Origin: a virus
DNA: 42,999 nt
IMG/VR virus record: IMGVR_UViG_3300050821_015776
Coordinates: 1 to 42,999 of that record
Direction: 5' to 3' (one strand)
The notes beneath the pieces are model-generated. The model saw only the letters and a list, made by a program, of their open reading frames with translations, had not been told where the DNA came from and did not search any database. A program made the position numbers and the translations under genes. Below are positions 33,210-41,035 of this stretch, piece by piece (position 1 is the stretch's first letter; every line of letters starts with the position of its first letter).

Positions 33210-33383
33210 ATGGCCGACAAGCAAACTCCGCTTACGGTCTTCGCAATCGAGGACAACGGCGGCGACAAGAAATACTGGCACGAAGTAGGCGTGGCGTTCC
33301 GCAATCAGGACCGCTCGCTCAACGTGAAGCTTTACATGCTGCCGCTATTGAAGCTGCAGATCCGCGAGAAAAAGTCAGACTAG
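33210..33383 (+). CDS. conserved small protein upstream of primase
   Basis: This 57-aa protein (KYWHEVGVAFRNQDRSLNVKLYMLPLLKLQIREKK) begins at ATG 33210 behind AAAGGAAG (8-nt spacing). The YWH.VGVAF.N.D.S.NV pattern is a small conserved family in bacterial mobile elements, often with primases or plasmid genes. It is likely co-transcribed with the primase (94-bp gap). The biochemical role is unknown. Confidence 0.65.
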   Translation: MADKQTPLTVFAIEDNGGDKKYWHEVGVAFRNQDRSLNVKLYMLPLLKLQIREKKSD

Positions 33384-33476
33384 TTTCCAATCCAACCATT
33401 CCAGCGTTAGCGGCGGTAGTTCTTCTCTTACACTCCCTGAAAAACATCTTCACGATTAAAGCAAAGAGGTGTTCCT

Positions 33477-34508
33477 ATGGATCGCCCTAAGCTGCCCTTC
33501 GCGCAGATCAAGCGCGAAGTGTCCGTCGTGTCCGTGGCTCGACGATATGGGTTCGAGCTGAAACCAAATGGCGATAAGAACTGGCTACACGGCGAATGCC
33601 GCCTTCGTACACACGAATCGAAGAAGAGCAAGACTTCGTTCGGCGTGAACATCGCCGGCAATTACTGGGTATGCCATTCCGATTCCTGCAAGGCGAACAG
33701 GGAAGGAAAGAGCGGGGGGGATGTCATCACGCTCGTGCATCTGCTCGACGGTTGCGACTATTACACGGCCGCCAAAAAGTTGATGGACGATTTCCTCGGT
33801 GTCGCCCCGACGGCACCTTCCAAACCTGAGAACGGCCACAAGCCGTCGCCCAAAGCGGAACCTGAAAAGAAGCCGGAGCCCACAAAAGCGGAGGCTCCCA
33901 TTGCAAACCTGCCGCTCAAATTTCAATCGGGATTCAAGGACATCGACCATGCCCACGAATACCTGAAACGGCGCGGCATCAAACCCGAAACGGCAAAGGC
34001 GTTCGGCGTCGGGTTCTACGGCGGGAAATCCACCGTCATTAAGGACCCGTACCGGATCGTCATTCCCATCCACAACCGCCTGGCCGAGCTCGTCGCCTAT
34101 GTGGGACGATCGATCGATCCGGAGGCGAACGACAAGTACCACTTTCCTTCCGGATTCCACAAGACCCTCGAACTTTTCAATCTACATCGAGTAGGCGAAC
34201 AGGCCGACATGGTGGCAATTGTTGAGGGATTCTTCGGCACCATGAAGGTCAGTCAAGCCGGTTTTCCCAGCGTCGTCGCACTCATGGGACGGACGCTCTC
34301 GGAGGCGCAAGAACATCTTCTTGCGCGCTTTGACCGCATCGTTCTCATGCTCGATCCTGATGTGCCGGGAAGGGAAGCGCAGGCGGAACTCCTGCCCCGA
34401 CTCGCCGCCCGTCATTTCGTGTATGCGGTGAATCTGTCGGACGGAAACCAGCCCGACAGCCTCTCCTCGGAAGCAATCCAAAAACTCTTAGCCCCTATCA
34501 TGCGATAG
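33477..34508 (+). CDS. CHC2/Toprim DNA primase
   Basis: This 343-aa protein has an N-terminal zinc-binding domain with Cys41, His46, Cys66 and Cys71 (C-x4-H ... C-x4-C, wider than the classical CHC2 spacing) in a DnaG-like context (FAQIKREVSVVSVARRYGFEL, then SGGDVITLVHLLDG). A Pro/Lys linker follows, then a Toprim domain with VAIVEGFFGTMKV (Glu250), VALMGRTLS and LMLDPDVPGR (Asp293, Asp295), the catalytic acidic set. It makes replication primers. AGAGGTG precedes the ATG. Its final codons and stop form part of a terminator hairpin. No linked helicase domain is present. Confidence 0.92.
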   Translation: MDRPKLPFAQIKREVSVVSVARRYGFELKPNGDKNWLHGECRLRTHESKKSKTSFGVNIAGNYWVCHSDSCKANREGKSGGDVITLVHLLDGCDYYTAAKKLMDDFLGVAPTAPSKPENGHKPSPKAEPEKKPEPTKAEAPIANLPLKFQSGFKDIDHAHEYLKRRGIKPETAKAFGVGFYGGKSTVIKDPYRIVIPIHNRLAELVAYVGRSIDPEANDKYHFPSGFHKTLELFNLHRVGEQADMVAIVEGFFGTMKVSQAGFPSVVALMGRTLSEAQEHLLARFDRIVLMLDPDVPGREAQAELLPRLAARHFVYAVNLSDGNQPDSLSSEAIQKLLAPIMR

Positions 34509-34517
34509 GGGCTTTTT
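34490..34517. terminator. bidirectional Rho-independent terminator
   Basis: Stem AGCCCCTATC (34490-34499) pairs with GATAGGGGCT (34504-34513) around ATGC, followed by a T-run on the plus strand. On the minus strand the stem is followed by AAGAGTTTTT. It overlaps the primase stop codon and precedes the convergent secreted-protein gene end at 34516. Confidence 0.9.
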
Positions 34518-35115
34518 ATTGGATGGGCGGAACCGATGCCGGCGTCGAATCCCCTGAATCGAGATCGTCCTTGCCCGAAGGCAACGGCTCTTTTCCGTTG
34601 TGCACTTTTATCTTCACCGTAATCGGCGGTTCGTCGCCTTGTTGATCCCGGACCACCGCGTATGCGCGGAGCATTCCATGCCCTTGAAATCGGACGGGAT
34701 TGTCAGAATCAGGAAGGTTGTGCGCCGTGTTCATGATGTTGGCACTAAATGGACCATAGGGACTCGCGACATTGTGCCGCCAATAAGCAACCCAGTCATC
34801 CGGATTATTCCCCATCATCTGGTATTGCCAGTTCCGCCATTTTTGGGGAAAGGTAACCCACCCTCCGAAACATCCTGCGTTCAGTTCGATGTCAATATAC
34901 GGAGGGTTCCGCTTTCCGAGAGGTGCTTCGCTCTGATAGGCATCGTCGCAGATGAGTTGGCTGTAGCGCATCGGAGCTGATTGCTGGGAAGTCGCGCTTG
35001 CGGTCTTTATAAGCGGCCGCCTCGCCATCAACCAAATGATGCCGAATAGCACGAAAACAAACAAAAGCGCAAAAAGGCCAAACAATATGGCACGCGACGT
35101 GTGCTTGAGGCTCAT
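34516..35115 (-). CDS. signal-anchored extracytoplasmic protein
   Basis: This 199-aa protein has an N-terminal membrane helix (AILFGLFALLFVFVLFGIIWLM, about 9-30) followed by a 170-residue exported domain with Trp-rich strands (GCFGGWVTFPQKWRNWQYQ; WVAYWRHNVAS) and RFQGHGMLRAYAVVR. Two Cys residues (about 56 and 82) could form a disulphide. It is convergent with the primase across a terminator. No family is recognised; host envelope modification is plausible. Confidence 0.6.
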   Translation of the reverse strand: MSLKHTSRAILFGLFALLFVFVLFGIIWLMARRPLIKTASATSQQSAPMRYSQLICDDAYQSEAPLGKRNPPYIDIELNAGCFGGWVTFPQKWRNWQYQMMGNNPDDWVAYWRHNVASPYGPFSANIMNTAHNLPDSDNPVRFQGHGMLRAYAVVRDQQGDEPPITVKIKVHNGKEPLPSGKDDLDSGDSTPASVPPIQ

Positions 35116-35133
35116 TGTCCGGCACTATATCAT
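35105..35133 (+). promoter_or_regulatory. promoter for the HEPN-like gene
   Basis: TTGAGG (35105-35110) and TATCAT (35128-35133, 5 of 6 to consensus) are separated by 17 bp, predicting transcription from about 35140, 25 bp before the start codon at 35165. The promoter overlaps the first codons of the divergent gene. Confidence 0.55.
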
Positions 35134-35164
35134 ATGAGGAAAAGGGGAGGTTAGACTTTCTAAT

Positions 35165-35815
35165 ATGAACGATGATGAGTGGATCGATGATGGGGTGGAA
35201 GATGAACCAGTCTACCCATACGACGCATTTGATAAAAGGGACTATCGTAAGGTGCTTTCGGAGGAGCCCGACAGGATTGTTTACCCCGGCTATAGTGATT
35301 CTTATTTCCAGGCGAGCAAGTATCTAATGAAGGGGATCGTAGAAGGCGAGCTCGACGCGCGCGCATATGGTACGGCAACGACGTTTCTCTTTCGCCATTA
35401 CATTGAATTGAGTGTGAAGGAGCTCGTGCTCAGTGCTCGTTCTATAAAGAGTGACGGGACAAATGCTGAAGAGATCAAGAAGATCAAGTGGGAGCATTTC
35501 CTGAAGAAGCTCTGGAATGAATTTTGTGATGCTGCGCCTCATAGAATAGGTGAGAAGTTTTGGCGACAAATCGATAAGGAATACATCACCGGCCTGATCG
35601 AGGAGTTTGACGACAAAGACCGGAAGAGCATGGCGTTCCGATATGACGATCAGCAGAAGTACAACACTGACTTCAGGGAGCTGTACGAGAACCTTGATCA
35701 CATTCATGACGTGTTGAATAAGCTCAGCGCCTATCTAGTCGATAGATATTTGAAGAACTTGGATGGCAATTGGAACCTCGCGCTGTCCTACCTGGATGTT
35801 CCTGATTTTGATTAG
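35165..35815 (+). CDS. HEPN-like helical protein
   Basis: This 216-aa protein is mostly helical. Its most telling stretch, TATTFLFRHYIELSVKELVLSARSI (about 71-95), resembles the conserved first helices of a HEPN-like group linked to toxin-antitoxin and defence loci. A classical R-x4-6-H active site is not clearly present (RHYIEL only). It stands alone with its own promoter and a strong terminator, as expected of a moron. A GGAGG lies 14 nt before the ATG, too far for an ideal site. Function as RNase or binding factor is inference. Confidence 0.6.
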   Translation: MNDDEWIDDGVEDEPVYPYDAFDKRDYRKVLSEEPDRIVYPGYSDSYFQASKYLMKGIVEGELDARAYGTATTFLFRHYIELSVKELVLSARSIKSDGTNAEEIKKIKWEHFLKKLWNEFCDAAPHRIGEKFWRQIDKEYITGLIEEFDDKDRKSMAFRYDDQQKYNTDFRELYENLDHIHDVLNKLSAYLVDRYLKNLDGNWNLALSYLDVPDFD

Positions 35816-35839
35816 CAACATGTGCAAGCACGAAAAAAA

Positions 35840-35876
35840 GCCCCGCACACTCACAAGGTGGCGGGGCGAAATTTTT
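35840..35876. terminator. bidirectional Rho-independent terminator
   Basis: GCCCCGC (35840-35846) pairs with GCGGGGC (35861-35867); plus-strand T-run ATTTTT follows at 35871-35876, and on the minus strand a T-run lies at 35839-35833. It separates the HEPN-like gene from the convergent DUF3560 gene. Confidence 0.85.
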
Positions 35877-36576
35877 AAAGTTTAGCGATAAGGTGCTTAA
35901 CTGCGAATCGGGCGTTCGGCGTGATCTTACGCACCCACGCCTTACGTGATGGCGACCAGAGGAAGGCATAGGAACGCAAGAGCTTCTTCAGGGAATCATC
36001 CGGCCGCGCATCAAGCGTGAGAACGATACGGTTATCGTCAACATCTTCTCTAATCCTCCAGCCATCACCACTCAGAGGCGATTCCGCGGGATGAGACGCA
36101 ATGTGCTCCAGACCTTGGATGCGATTCTTTATGGCCGTAATCCGTGCTCGGCTATTGGAGATTTGCCAATGAAAATAAGGGATCACATTCCCACAGTGCC
36201 GCGCATCCTTGTTGCACGCGAGCATAAACGCGTGTGTTTCCTCAGCATCAAGCAACTTCTTCTTAAGCTTTTGAACTGCCTCTGGATCGTCAGAGGATAT
36301 ACCACCCGCAAGAAGTGACTCGGCTTTTCGTTCCAACTTTTCGGCCTTCGAGGCTACTTCGAACGAACGATTGATCTTAGCAACGGCTCTCGCTCGATAC
36401 GATCTATCGGACTTTTCGCTATGATGGCCGACGAGAATTGGTTGGCCGAATGGGATAGCCCCTAACGCTTTTATTCCGTCAGCGTGCAGCGCATCAGCTT
36501 TCGCCCTCAAAATTGCGGCGCGAGATTGTAAGGCTTCCTTCTTCCTCGCCTGCTTTTCTTCGTAAGAATTAGACAT
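35875..36576 (-). CDS. DUF3560-like protein
   Basis: The start at ATG 36576 (MSNSYEEKQARKKEAL) fits a transcription start near 36610; an upstream GTG at 36612 would add 12 unlikely residues. The 233-aa protein has the DUF3560 hallmark GQPILVGHHSEKSDRSYRARAVAKINRSFEVASKAEKLERKAESL (about 45-90 region), then coil, and a C-terminal domain with RPDDSLKKLLRSYAFLWSPSRKAWVR. DUF3560 genes are common on plasmids and integrative elements and have no defined role. No Shine-Dalgarno sequence is seen. Confidence 0.85.
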   Translation of the reverse strand: MSNSYEEKQARKKEALQSRAAILRAKADALHADGIKALGAIPFGQPILVGHHSEKSDRSYRARAVAKINRSFEVASKAEKLERKAESLLAGGISSDDPEAVQKLKKKLLDAEETHAFMLACNKDARHCGNVIPYFHWQISNSRARITAIKNRIQGLEHIASHPAESPLSGDGWRIREDVDDNRIVLTLDARPDDSLKKLLRSYAFLWSPSRKAWVRKITPNARFAVKHLIAKL

Positions 36577-36616
36577 AGATATGTTGGCATTAATTAATTT
36601 ACTTTTGCGCACTTTA

Positions 36617-36644
36617 ATTATGGGTTACCCACCTAGAAACACAA
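36617..36644 (-). promoter_or_regulatory. leftward promoter with palindrome
   Basis: On the minus strand, TTGTGT (36639-36644) and CATAAT (36617-36622, 5 of 6) have a 16-bp spacer. TGGGTTACCCA (36621-36631), a 5-bp-arm palindrome, lies in the spacer and could be an operator. It drives the DUF3560 gene. Confidence 0.45.
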
Positions 36645-36655
36645 GCCCCTCCGCA

Positions 36656-36829
36656 CTAGTCAGTACTCGCTAGAACCTCGATCTCGAAGTCGCCCAGGAC
36701 GGTGTCATCGGTGCCGTGGAGCGTATCGAGCACTTTCTCGACAGCTTCGTCGATGCACGCGGCATCAACGTCCACAAATTTCTTCTTGCCGGAGATGAAG
36801 TGGATTCGGTAATAGTTCATGTTTTTCAT
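36656..36829 (-). CDS. small hypothetical protein
   Basis: With ATG 36829 the product is 57 aa: MKNMNYYRIHFISGKKKFVDVDAACIDEAVEKVLDTLHG and an acidic C-terminus (DFEIEVLASTD). It looks like a small alpha/beta domain. A longer start at 36868 is possible. It lies upstream of the DUF3560 promoter and downstream of a large inverted repeat. Confidence 0.5.
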   Translation of the reverse strand: MKNMNYYRIHFISGKKKFVDVDAACIDEAVEKVLDTLHGTDDTVLGDFEIEVLASTD

Positions 36830-36881
36830 TTTTGATTTGTTTTCGACCTTTGCGCAGTGCTGCTTCACTGCTGTTCATTGA

Positions 36882-36997
36882 GGTATGGGGAGGGTTCCCT
36901 CGACGGTCAAGGAGGAACGTCCAAAGGGCCGCTCGGCGCGTGAGCGACGGCGGCAAAGGGTCGTAGTTCCTTGAGGGGCGAGGGGACGCCCCATACC
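36882..36997. repeat. 116-bp nested inverted repeat (long hairpin)
   Basis: Three nested complementary segments occur in order: 36882-36890 GGTATGGGG with 36989-36997 CCCCATACC; 36897-36902 CCCTCG with 36979-36984 CGAGGG; 36907-36918 with 36966-36974 (TCAAGG...GAAC against GTTCCTTGA, 3-nt bulge). Gaps on the two sides are nearly equal, so a long rod with a GC-rich head is predicted. It lies just after the distal ATPase gene, in 250 bp without a gene. Candidate non-coding RNA, transfer origin or mRNA end. Confidence 0.7.
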
Positions 36998-37073
36998 ATG
37001 AAAAAGCATGTGAAGCACTCTTAACCTGGGGTGGCGGGCGGGAATAACAGGCGAGGCGAAGCCCTGTAGCGGA

Positions 37074-37090
37074 AACTCGCTCTTAGCGAG
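37074..37090. repeat. short stem-loop over the ATPase stop codon
   Basis: ACTCGCT (37074-37080), CTT, then AGCGAGT (37084-37090) form a perfect 7-bp stem covering the stop codon of the ATPase gene. No T-run follows, so it may stabilise the mRNA end. Confidence 0.5.
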
Positions 37091-38372
37091 TGCGCCGCGA
37101 AGGACGAGGCGAGCGATCCTTTCGAGGGGGCGTCTCTTTCGGCGTGAGGAATTGCAGGATGGGGGCGTCCGCGGCATTGCGCTCGACGCAGTAGCGCCGG
37201 AAGCTCTCCGCAATGACGGCGCCGGCCGGCGGTTCAGTGCCGGTCTTGCGGATGGCCCTCAGCGCCTTTACCACGCCGGAGTTGACGGGGGTTGCGCCCT
37301 TCACGTGATAGCAGATGAACTCGTGGTTCGCGAGGCCGACGATGAGATTGGCCGCGCCCTCGTCCAGGTAGTTCTCCTCGATCTCCTTCGCGTCGCGCCC
37401 GCTCACGCGATAGACGATCGCGTTCTGGCAGTTGCCGAAGAGGGATGAGAGAGAAGGAAAGTTCTCTAGATACTGCGACGCCATGCACAGCGAAATATTG
37501 TATTTACGCAGCTCTGCGAGGAAGGTCTCGAAGTCAACGCCATGGAGAAAATTCTGCACCTCGTCCACGAAGACGAAGAACTGCGGCGCGTCCGGCTTCC
37601 GGCGGAGGGCCGCGATGGAGATGTTCCCAAGGATAATGGAGCCGATCAGTTGTGACGCTTCGGACCCCAGGGCGCCCTTGGACACATCGACCAATATGAT
37701 TTTGCGCTCGTTCATGGCACGCAGAAAATCTATGGGCCGTTCACGCGACATGAGGGGACGAAGCGTGGGAAGGACGAAGCCGTCGATCTTGTTGAGCGGC
37801 GGCGAGAACTTCGCCATCTGCTCGGTGGTGCGGAGTTTGGCGTCGTACTGCTCTGAGAAATCCGCGAGGAGCGGGTTCGTGCATTTGGAAAGGATGTCTT
37901 TGCGGAACGTGTCGCGGGCGATAAAGAGATAGATGGCGGGGATATTGATAAAGCCGTAGTACTCCGTGATGGCGAGAAGCGCACCCATGAAGATGCGCTC
38001 TGTTTCGTCTCCCCAGGCGTTGCGGAAGATCGATTTGAACATGCTGACGAAGAGGGAAATGTAAAGCTGCTCCTCCTCCTTCGACGCGTATTGCGGGATG
38101 ATTCCGGGGACATGGCTTGCGGTGGGGCGAACGAGGATCACATCGTTCATCCGGTGTTTAGGAATGTAATGGAGAATCTTATCAACCGCCGTGCCGTGCG
38201 GGTCCTGAAAAAGGCCGCCATATCCCTGCCGGATCAGCGAAATGAACTGGTTAGTAAGCATCGTTGACTTGCCTACGCCGGTTTGCCCAACGCAAAAACT
38301 GTGCGGCTTCATATTGATCGAGAACGGCGTGTTTACCGCCGTGCCGATCGTGATGGGGATATTGTCATTCAT
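37083..38372 (-). CDS. TraG/VirD4/HerA-like DNA-translocase ATPase B
   Basis: This 429-aa protein (ATG 38372; a GTG at 38390 is also in frame) has Walker A GQTGVGKST (29-37), QDPHGTAVD (56-64) as in TraG-type and HerA-type ATPases, Walker B FFVFVDE (265-271) and a motif LRKYNISLCMASQ (288-300) equivalent to the glutamine sensor of coupling proteins. No N-terminal membrane helices are present, unlike VirD4. Such soluble ATPases occur with replication-relaxation proteins in mobile elements. The basic C-terminus (RKDRSPRPSRRTR) may touch DNA. It is the last gene of the mobilisation-like operon. Confidence 0.85.
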   Translation of the reverse strand: MNDNIPITIGTAVNTPFSINMKPHSFCVGQTGVGKSTMLTNQFISLIRQGYGGLFQDPHGTAVDKILHYIPKHRMNDVILVRPTASHVPGIIPQYASKEEEQLYISLFVSMFKSIFRNAWGDETERIFMGALLAITEYYGFINIPAIYLFIARDTFRKDILSKCTNPLLADFSEQYDAKLRTTEQMAKFSPPLNKIDGFVLPTLRPLMSRERPIDFLRAMNERKIILVDVSKGALGSEASQLIGSIILGNISIAALRRKPDAPQFFVFVDEVQNFLHGVDFETFLAELRKYNISLCMASQYLENFPSLSSLFGNCQNAIVYRVSGRDAKEIEENYLDEGAANLIVGLANHEFICYHVKGATPVNSGVVKALRAIRKTGTEPPAGAVIAESFRRYCVERNAADAPILQFLTPKETPPRKDRSPRPSRRTR

Positions 38373-38381
38373 GTCCTTCGT

Positions 38382-38424
38382 CCTTCCCACCGTGCGAGGC
38401 GGACACCGCCTCGAAGCGGGAAGG
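38382..38424 (-). promoter_or_regulatory. leader hairpin that covers a ribosome binding site
   Basis: Outer stem CCTTCCC (38382-38388) / GGGAAGG (38418-38424) and inner stem CGAGGCGG (38395-38402) / CCGCCTCG (38406-38413) are perfect. On the mRNA the 3' outer arm is GGGAAGG, the best Shine-Dalgarno match for ATPase B, 9 nt before its ATG. Folding would hide it. Confidence 0.6.
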
Positions 38425-38490
38425 TACGAGGGACGGAGTACCCGGAATCCCCTGGGGGAAGCCGATCATTATTAAGTGTGTCATTTCTGC

Positions 38491-38670
38491 TTAAGAAGTC
38501 GAGGCGCGGTTGGGGCAAGTCTTCGCCTGGTGACCCTCTGTTTGGCAAAGACTGCATTTCTTTGGACCGCGAGATGAGTTGTGAGCGGCCTGATCCTGTG
38601 GTGAGAGCTCAACGTACACTCTGCCCTCGTGGACGATGAAGGACTGTCCCTGCAGTTCGAAGATGTTCAT
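38491..38670 (-). CDS. 59-aa CCHC zinc-knuckle protein
   Basis: ATG 38670, stop 38491-38493, with an AAAGGT site upstream. The sequence MNIFELQGQSFIVHEGRVYV forms likely strands, and residues 39-52 read CSLCQTEGHQAKTC, an exact C-x2-C-x4-H-x4-C zinc knuckle as in retroviral nucleocapsids, preceded and followed by basic residues. Zinc knuckles bind single-stranded nucleic acid. It lies between the replication-relaxation-like gene and ATPase B, so a role in handling the transferred strand is plausible inference. Confidence 0.75.
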   Translation of the reverse strand: MNIFELQGQSFIVHEGRVYVELSPQDQAAHNSSRGPKKCSLCQTEGHQAKTCPNRASTS

Positions 38671-38694
38671 ACGTTACCTTTCGTGTTGGTGGCG

Positions 38695-39543
38695 TTATTC
38701 GATGAGTCCGTGCGGCCGAACGTCAAAATCTTTCGGCGCGTAGAAGATCTTCTCCGTGGGCCGCGTGGTGATGGAGTCAAGGTCGGTGATGTGGGGCCAC
38801 AGATACGGGAACTGCCCCGCGATCCGGTTCACAAAGTTCTCCACCATGGCGCGTTCGCGAAAGATGAAGAGGACTTTGCCCTTCTGCTTCCGCATGAGCT
38901 CGTTGTACCGGCGCACCTTGAGCACGATGTCGCTCTCACCGTTCACGCTTGAGGGTTCCGAGTTGGCGTACTCGATCCATATTGGTTCGCCGCCAAGGGT
39001 CGCCTGCGCGTCGGGATAGAAAGAGATCACTTCGCCATCGACGTCCACGGTCGTCTTCACATCCTGCTTCTGCTGGCGCCAGTCGTCGAGGGCGGCGCCG
39101 AACGCGTGGTCGAGCGCCAGGTGGATGATCGTGATGACGCGGTCATGGTCAACCCGACTCTCCGCTTTCGATCGCCATGCAATCGGATTCTCGATGACCG
39201 CCGACGCCTTCGCTCCTCCTTGGTCGGTGAGGTAATGGAAGTTCGGTTTCGGCCTGATCCTGCCATCGGGCAACGCGAGCTTGTTCACAGTGCCGCATTT
39301 CCGGCAGATGATTTCCCTAAAGAAATCCTCCCGTTGTTTTCCGCCTTCCACGCGCCCGAGGAGTCCGATCAGGCATAGCTGGCGGAGCCGCTTCCGGAGG
39401 GAGACGACGTTGCGGTCGGACAATACGGCAAGCTCGTCGGCGGTTAGGAAGCTGAACTTACCGACGTAAAGATAAATGTCATCATCCTCACTCCGGCGAT
39501 AGAGGCCTCTTTTTTGCGGGCTTTGGTTTAGGGATCGCGGCAT
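38695..39543 (-). CDS. replication-relaxation family protein (relaxase-like)
   Basis: The ATG at 39543 has AAAGGAGA 6-7 nt upstream; a longer ATG start at 39603 is possible. The 282-aa product has an N-terminal winged helix (DIYLYVGKFSFLTADELAVL, residues about 22-65), a Cys pair CRKC (80-83), then a domain with FYPDAQATLGGEPIWIEYANSE and ESDIVLKVRRYNEL. The spacing PD-x12-E-x17-K (Asp178, Glu191, Lys209) resembles a PD-(D/E)xK-like nuclease core, as in Replic_Relax proteins of mobile elements. It overlaps ATPase A by 56 bp. Nicking at an origin is inferred from the family. Confidence 0.75.
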   Translation of the reverse strand: MPRSLNQSPQKRGLYRRSEDDDIYLYVGKFSFLTADELAVLSDRNVVSLRKRLRQLCLIGLLGRVEGGKQREDFFREIICRKCGTVNKLALPDGRIRPKPNFHYLTDQGGAKASAVIENPIAWRSKAESRVDHDRVITIIHLALDHAFGAALDDWRQQKQDVKTTVDVDGEVISFYPDAQATLGGEPIWIEYANSEPSSVNGESDIVLKVRRYNELMRKQKGKVLFIFRERAMVENFVNRIAGQFPYLWPHITDLDSITTRPTEKIFYAPKDFDVRPHGLIE

Positions 39544-41035
39544 GGACGTCTCCTTTCTCAAGGAAACGAGCTTCCGCTTCTTGGAGGATGCGGTTGACTT
39601 CATCGGTGGGTATTGCCTGTTTTTGGAGGGCTTGCTTACATTCTAGAATTGTTTTGGAATTGAGCAAGCCGGCATAGTCCGTCACCAGGGGCACCTTGAA
39701 AAAGCGAACCCCTTGGGGCGTCTTGATGTAGCACTCACGCTTCCGGAGGAAGACGATGCGCTCCGCGAGCTGGGCGATTTTCTCCTCGCGAGTCCAGTCC
39801 TCCTGGCCGTCCCGTTCTTTGCGAAGGCGCGGCTCGAACCGGGTACCGCGGCTGACGGAGCTCGACATCGAATACCCGCCACCCTCGGTCTTTCGTTCGC
39901 CGGACTCTGCCCAATTGGATTGGTCGCCCCACCCGCTGTTCTCAATCTCGTAGGCGACCTTCTCGTATTCCGTGACATATCGGAAGCGCTCCTCCTTGCA
40001 CTTCCGCGCGTTGGCTTCCAAGAACCAGAATTCCTCGGCCCACATCTTGGCTTCGGGGATCGGGCTGCCGCCGAAAACGACTTTGATCTGCGCATTGGTC
40101 TGCATGGACCCCAGGAGATGATGCTTCCCGGCAAATTGTCCCAAGTGCTGAAAGACAAGCGTCACCCGCAACCCGGACTTGGTGACCTCATCGAGGATGC
40201 GTCCGTCCTCGTCGGATAGATAATTGCTCGCCTCGTCGAAATACGCGAAACATTTTTTGGGGTCGTTGGCGTTCATCATCGCCGCGTCGAAAAGCTCCGA
40301 GACCATGAGCGACGCGAACACCCTGGCCGAGTCGCGGTCCAAATAATCGGAGTGCTCAAGATTCACGAGGACGATCGCCTTTTGCCGGATGCACTCGGCG
40401 AGGGAGATCGATTCTCCCTGGACGCCCATGAACCGGATGACCGCGGGGGAACTAAGGAAGCGGCCGAGCCGGTTCTGGGTGGAAAGCACATGGGTGTCCC
40501 ACTCGCGCAGTGTTTTGATGTACTGCAGTGTCTTCCACTGCTGCCGCACGCGTTCGTTTGCGATCGAGGAGATGGCATAATTGCGCAGTCCAGGGTTCGC
40601 AAAGTCGAGGAGCTGCGCGGCATGGTGGAGAGGTTCGCCGGTCTCGGCCATGAACTGGACAACCATCTTGATGATCCGTTCGAGGGTCGGCTTGTCATTC
40701 AAGTTCGATTCGCCCCAGGGCTTCACGAGCAGGGACGCCGTGCGGTTCACGTGGGTCGAAACCTGGCGCCCCGGCCTGAGTGCGAATGGGTTGTACGGGA
40801 CGACGCAGTCCGGGCTCGACGGGTCGATCAGGATCACCGGCCGCTTCGGCCGCTGGTATGAGAGGAAGCCCACGAGCGAGCGGTACATCCTCCCGTGCCA
40901 GTCAAGCGCGAACACCGCGGCGTCGCCGTTCACGATGTGTTTGCGGATGCAGAACTCGCACCATTTGGACTTGCCGCTTTGCGTGGTGCCGCCGCACATG
41001 CAATGAGTCGATAGACGATACTGGCTAGGCAGCAT
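39488..41035 (-). CDS. TraG/VirD4/HerA-like ATPase A
   Basis: This 515-aa protein starts at ATG 41035 behind AGGAGG (5-nt spacing). It has Walker A GGTTQSGKS (15-23), ALDWHGRMY (43-51), Walker B CFAYFDEAS (262-270) and a glutamine motif GLRVTLVFQHLGQF (288-301). The region after residue 330 is charged and helical. Like ATPase B it lacks membrane helices. Its Walker A is only 15 residues from the start, so the protein begins directly with the motor domain. Two different TraG-like motors in one operon suggests a heteromeric machine or separate steps. Confidence 0.85.
   Translation of the reverse strand: MLPSQYRLSTHCMCGGTTQSGKSKWCEFCIRKHIVNGDAAVFALDWHGRMYRSLVGFLSYQRPKRPVILIDPSSPDCVVPYNPFALRPGRQVSTHVNRTASLLVKPWGESNLNDKPTLERIIKMVVQFMAETGEPLHHAAQLLDFANPGLRNYAISSIANERVRQQWKTLQYIKTLREWDTHVLSTQNRLGRFLSSPAVIRFMGVQGESISLAECIRQKAIVLVNLEHSDYLDRDSARVFASLMVSELFDAAMMNANDPKKCFAYFDEASNYLSDEDGRILDEVTKSGLRVTLVFQHLGQFAGKHHLLGSMQTNAQIKVVFGGSPIPEAKMWAEEFWFLEANARKCKEERFRYVTEYEKVAYEIENSGWGDQSNWAESGERKTEGGGYSMSSSVSRGTRFEPRLRKERDGQEDWTREEKIAQLAERIVFLRKRECYIKTPQGVRFFKVPLVTDYAGLLNSKTILECKQALQKQAIPTDEVNRILQEAEARFLEKGDVHAAIPKPKPAKKRPLSPE

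Noticed and set aside
32928-33281. 117-aa minus-strand protein from the longest start
   Set aside because: The first 60 residues overlap the convincing plus-strand 57-aa gene; a shorter 56-aa start at 33098 is more reasonable.
37083-41035. Complete type IV secretion system
   Set aside because: Only TraG/HerA-like ATPases and a relaxase-like protein are present; no VirB4, VirB6, VirB8-10 or pilin genes.
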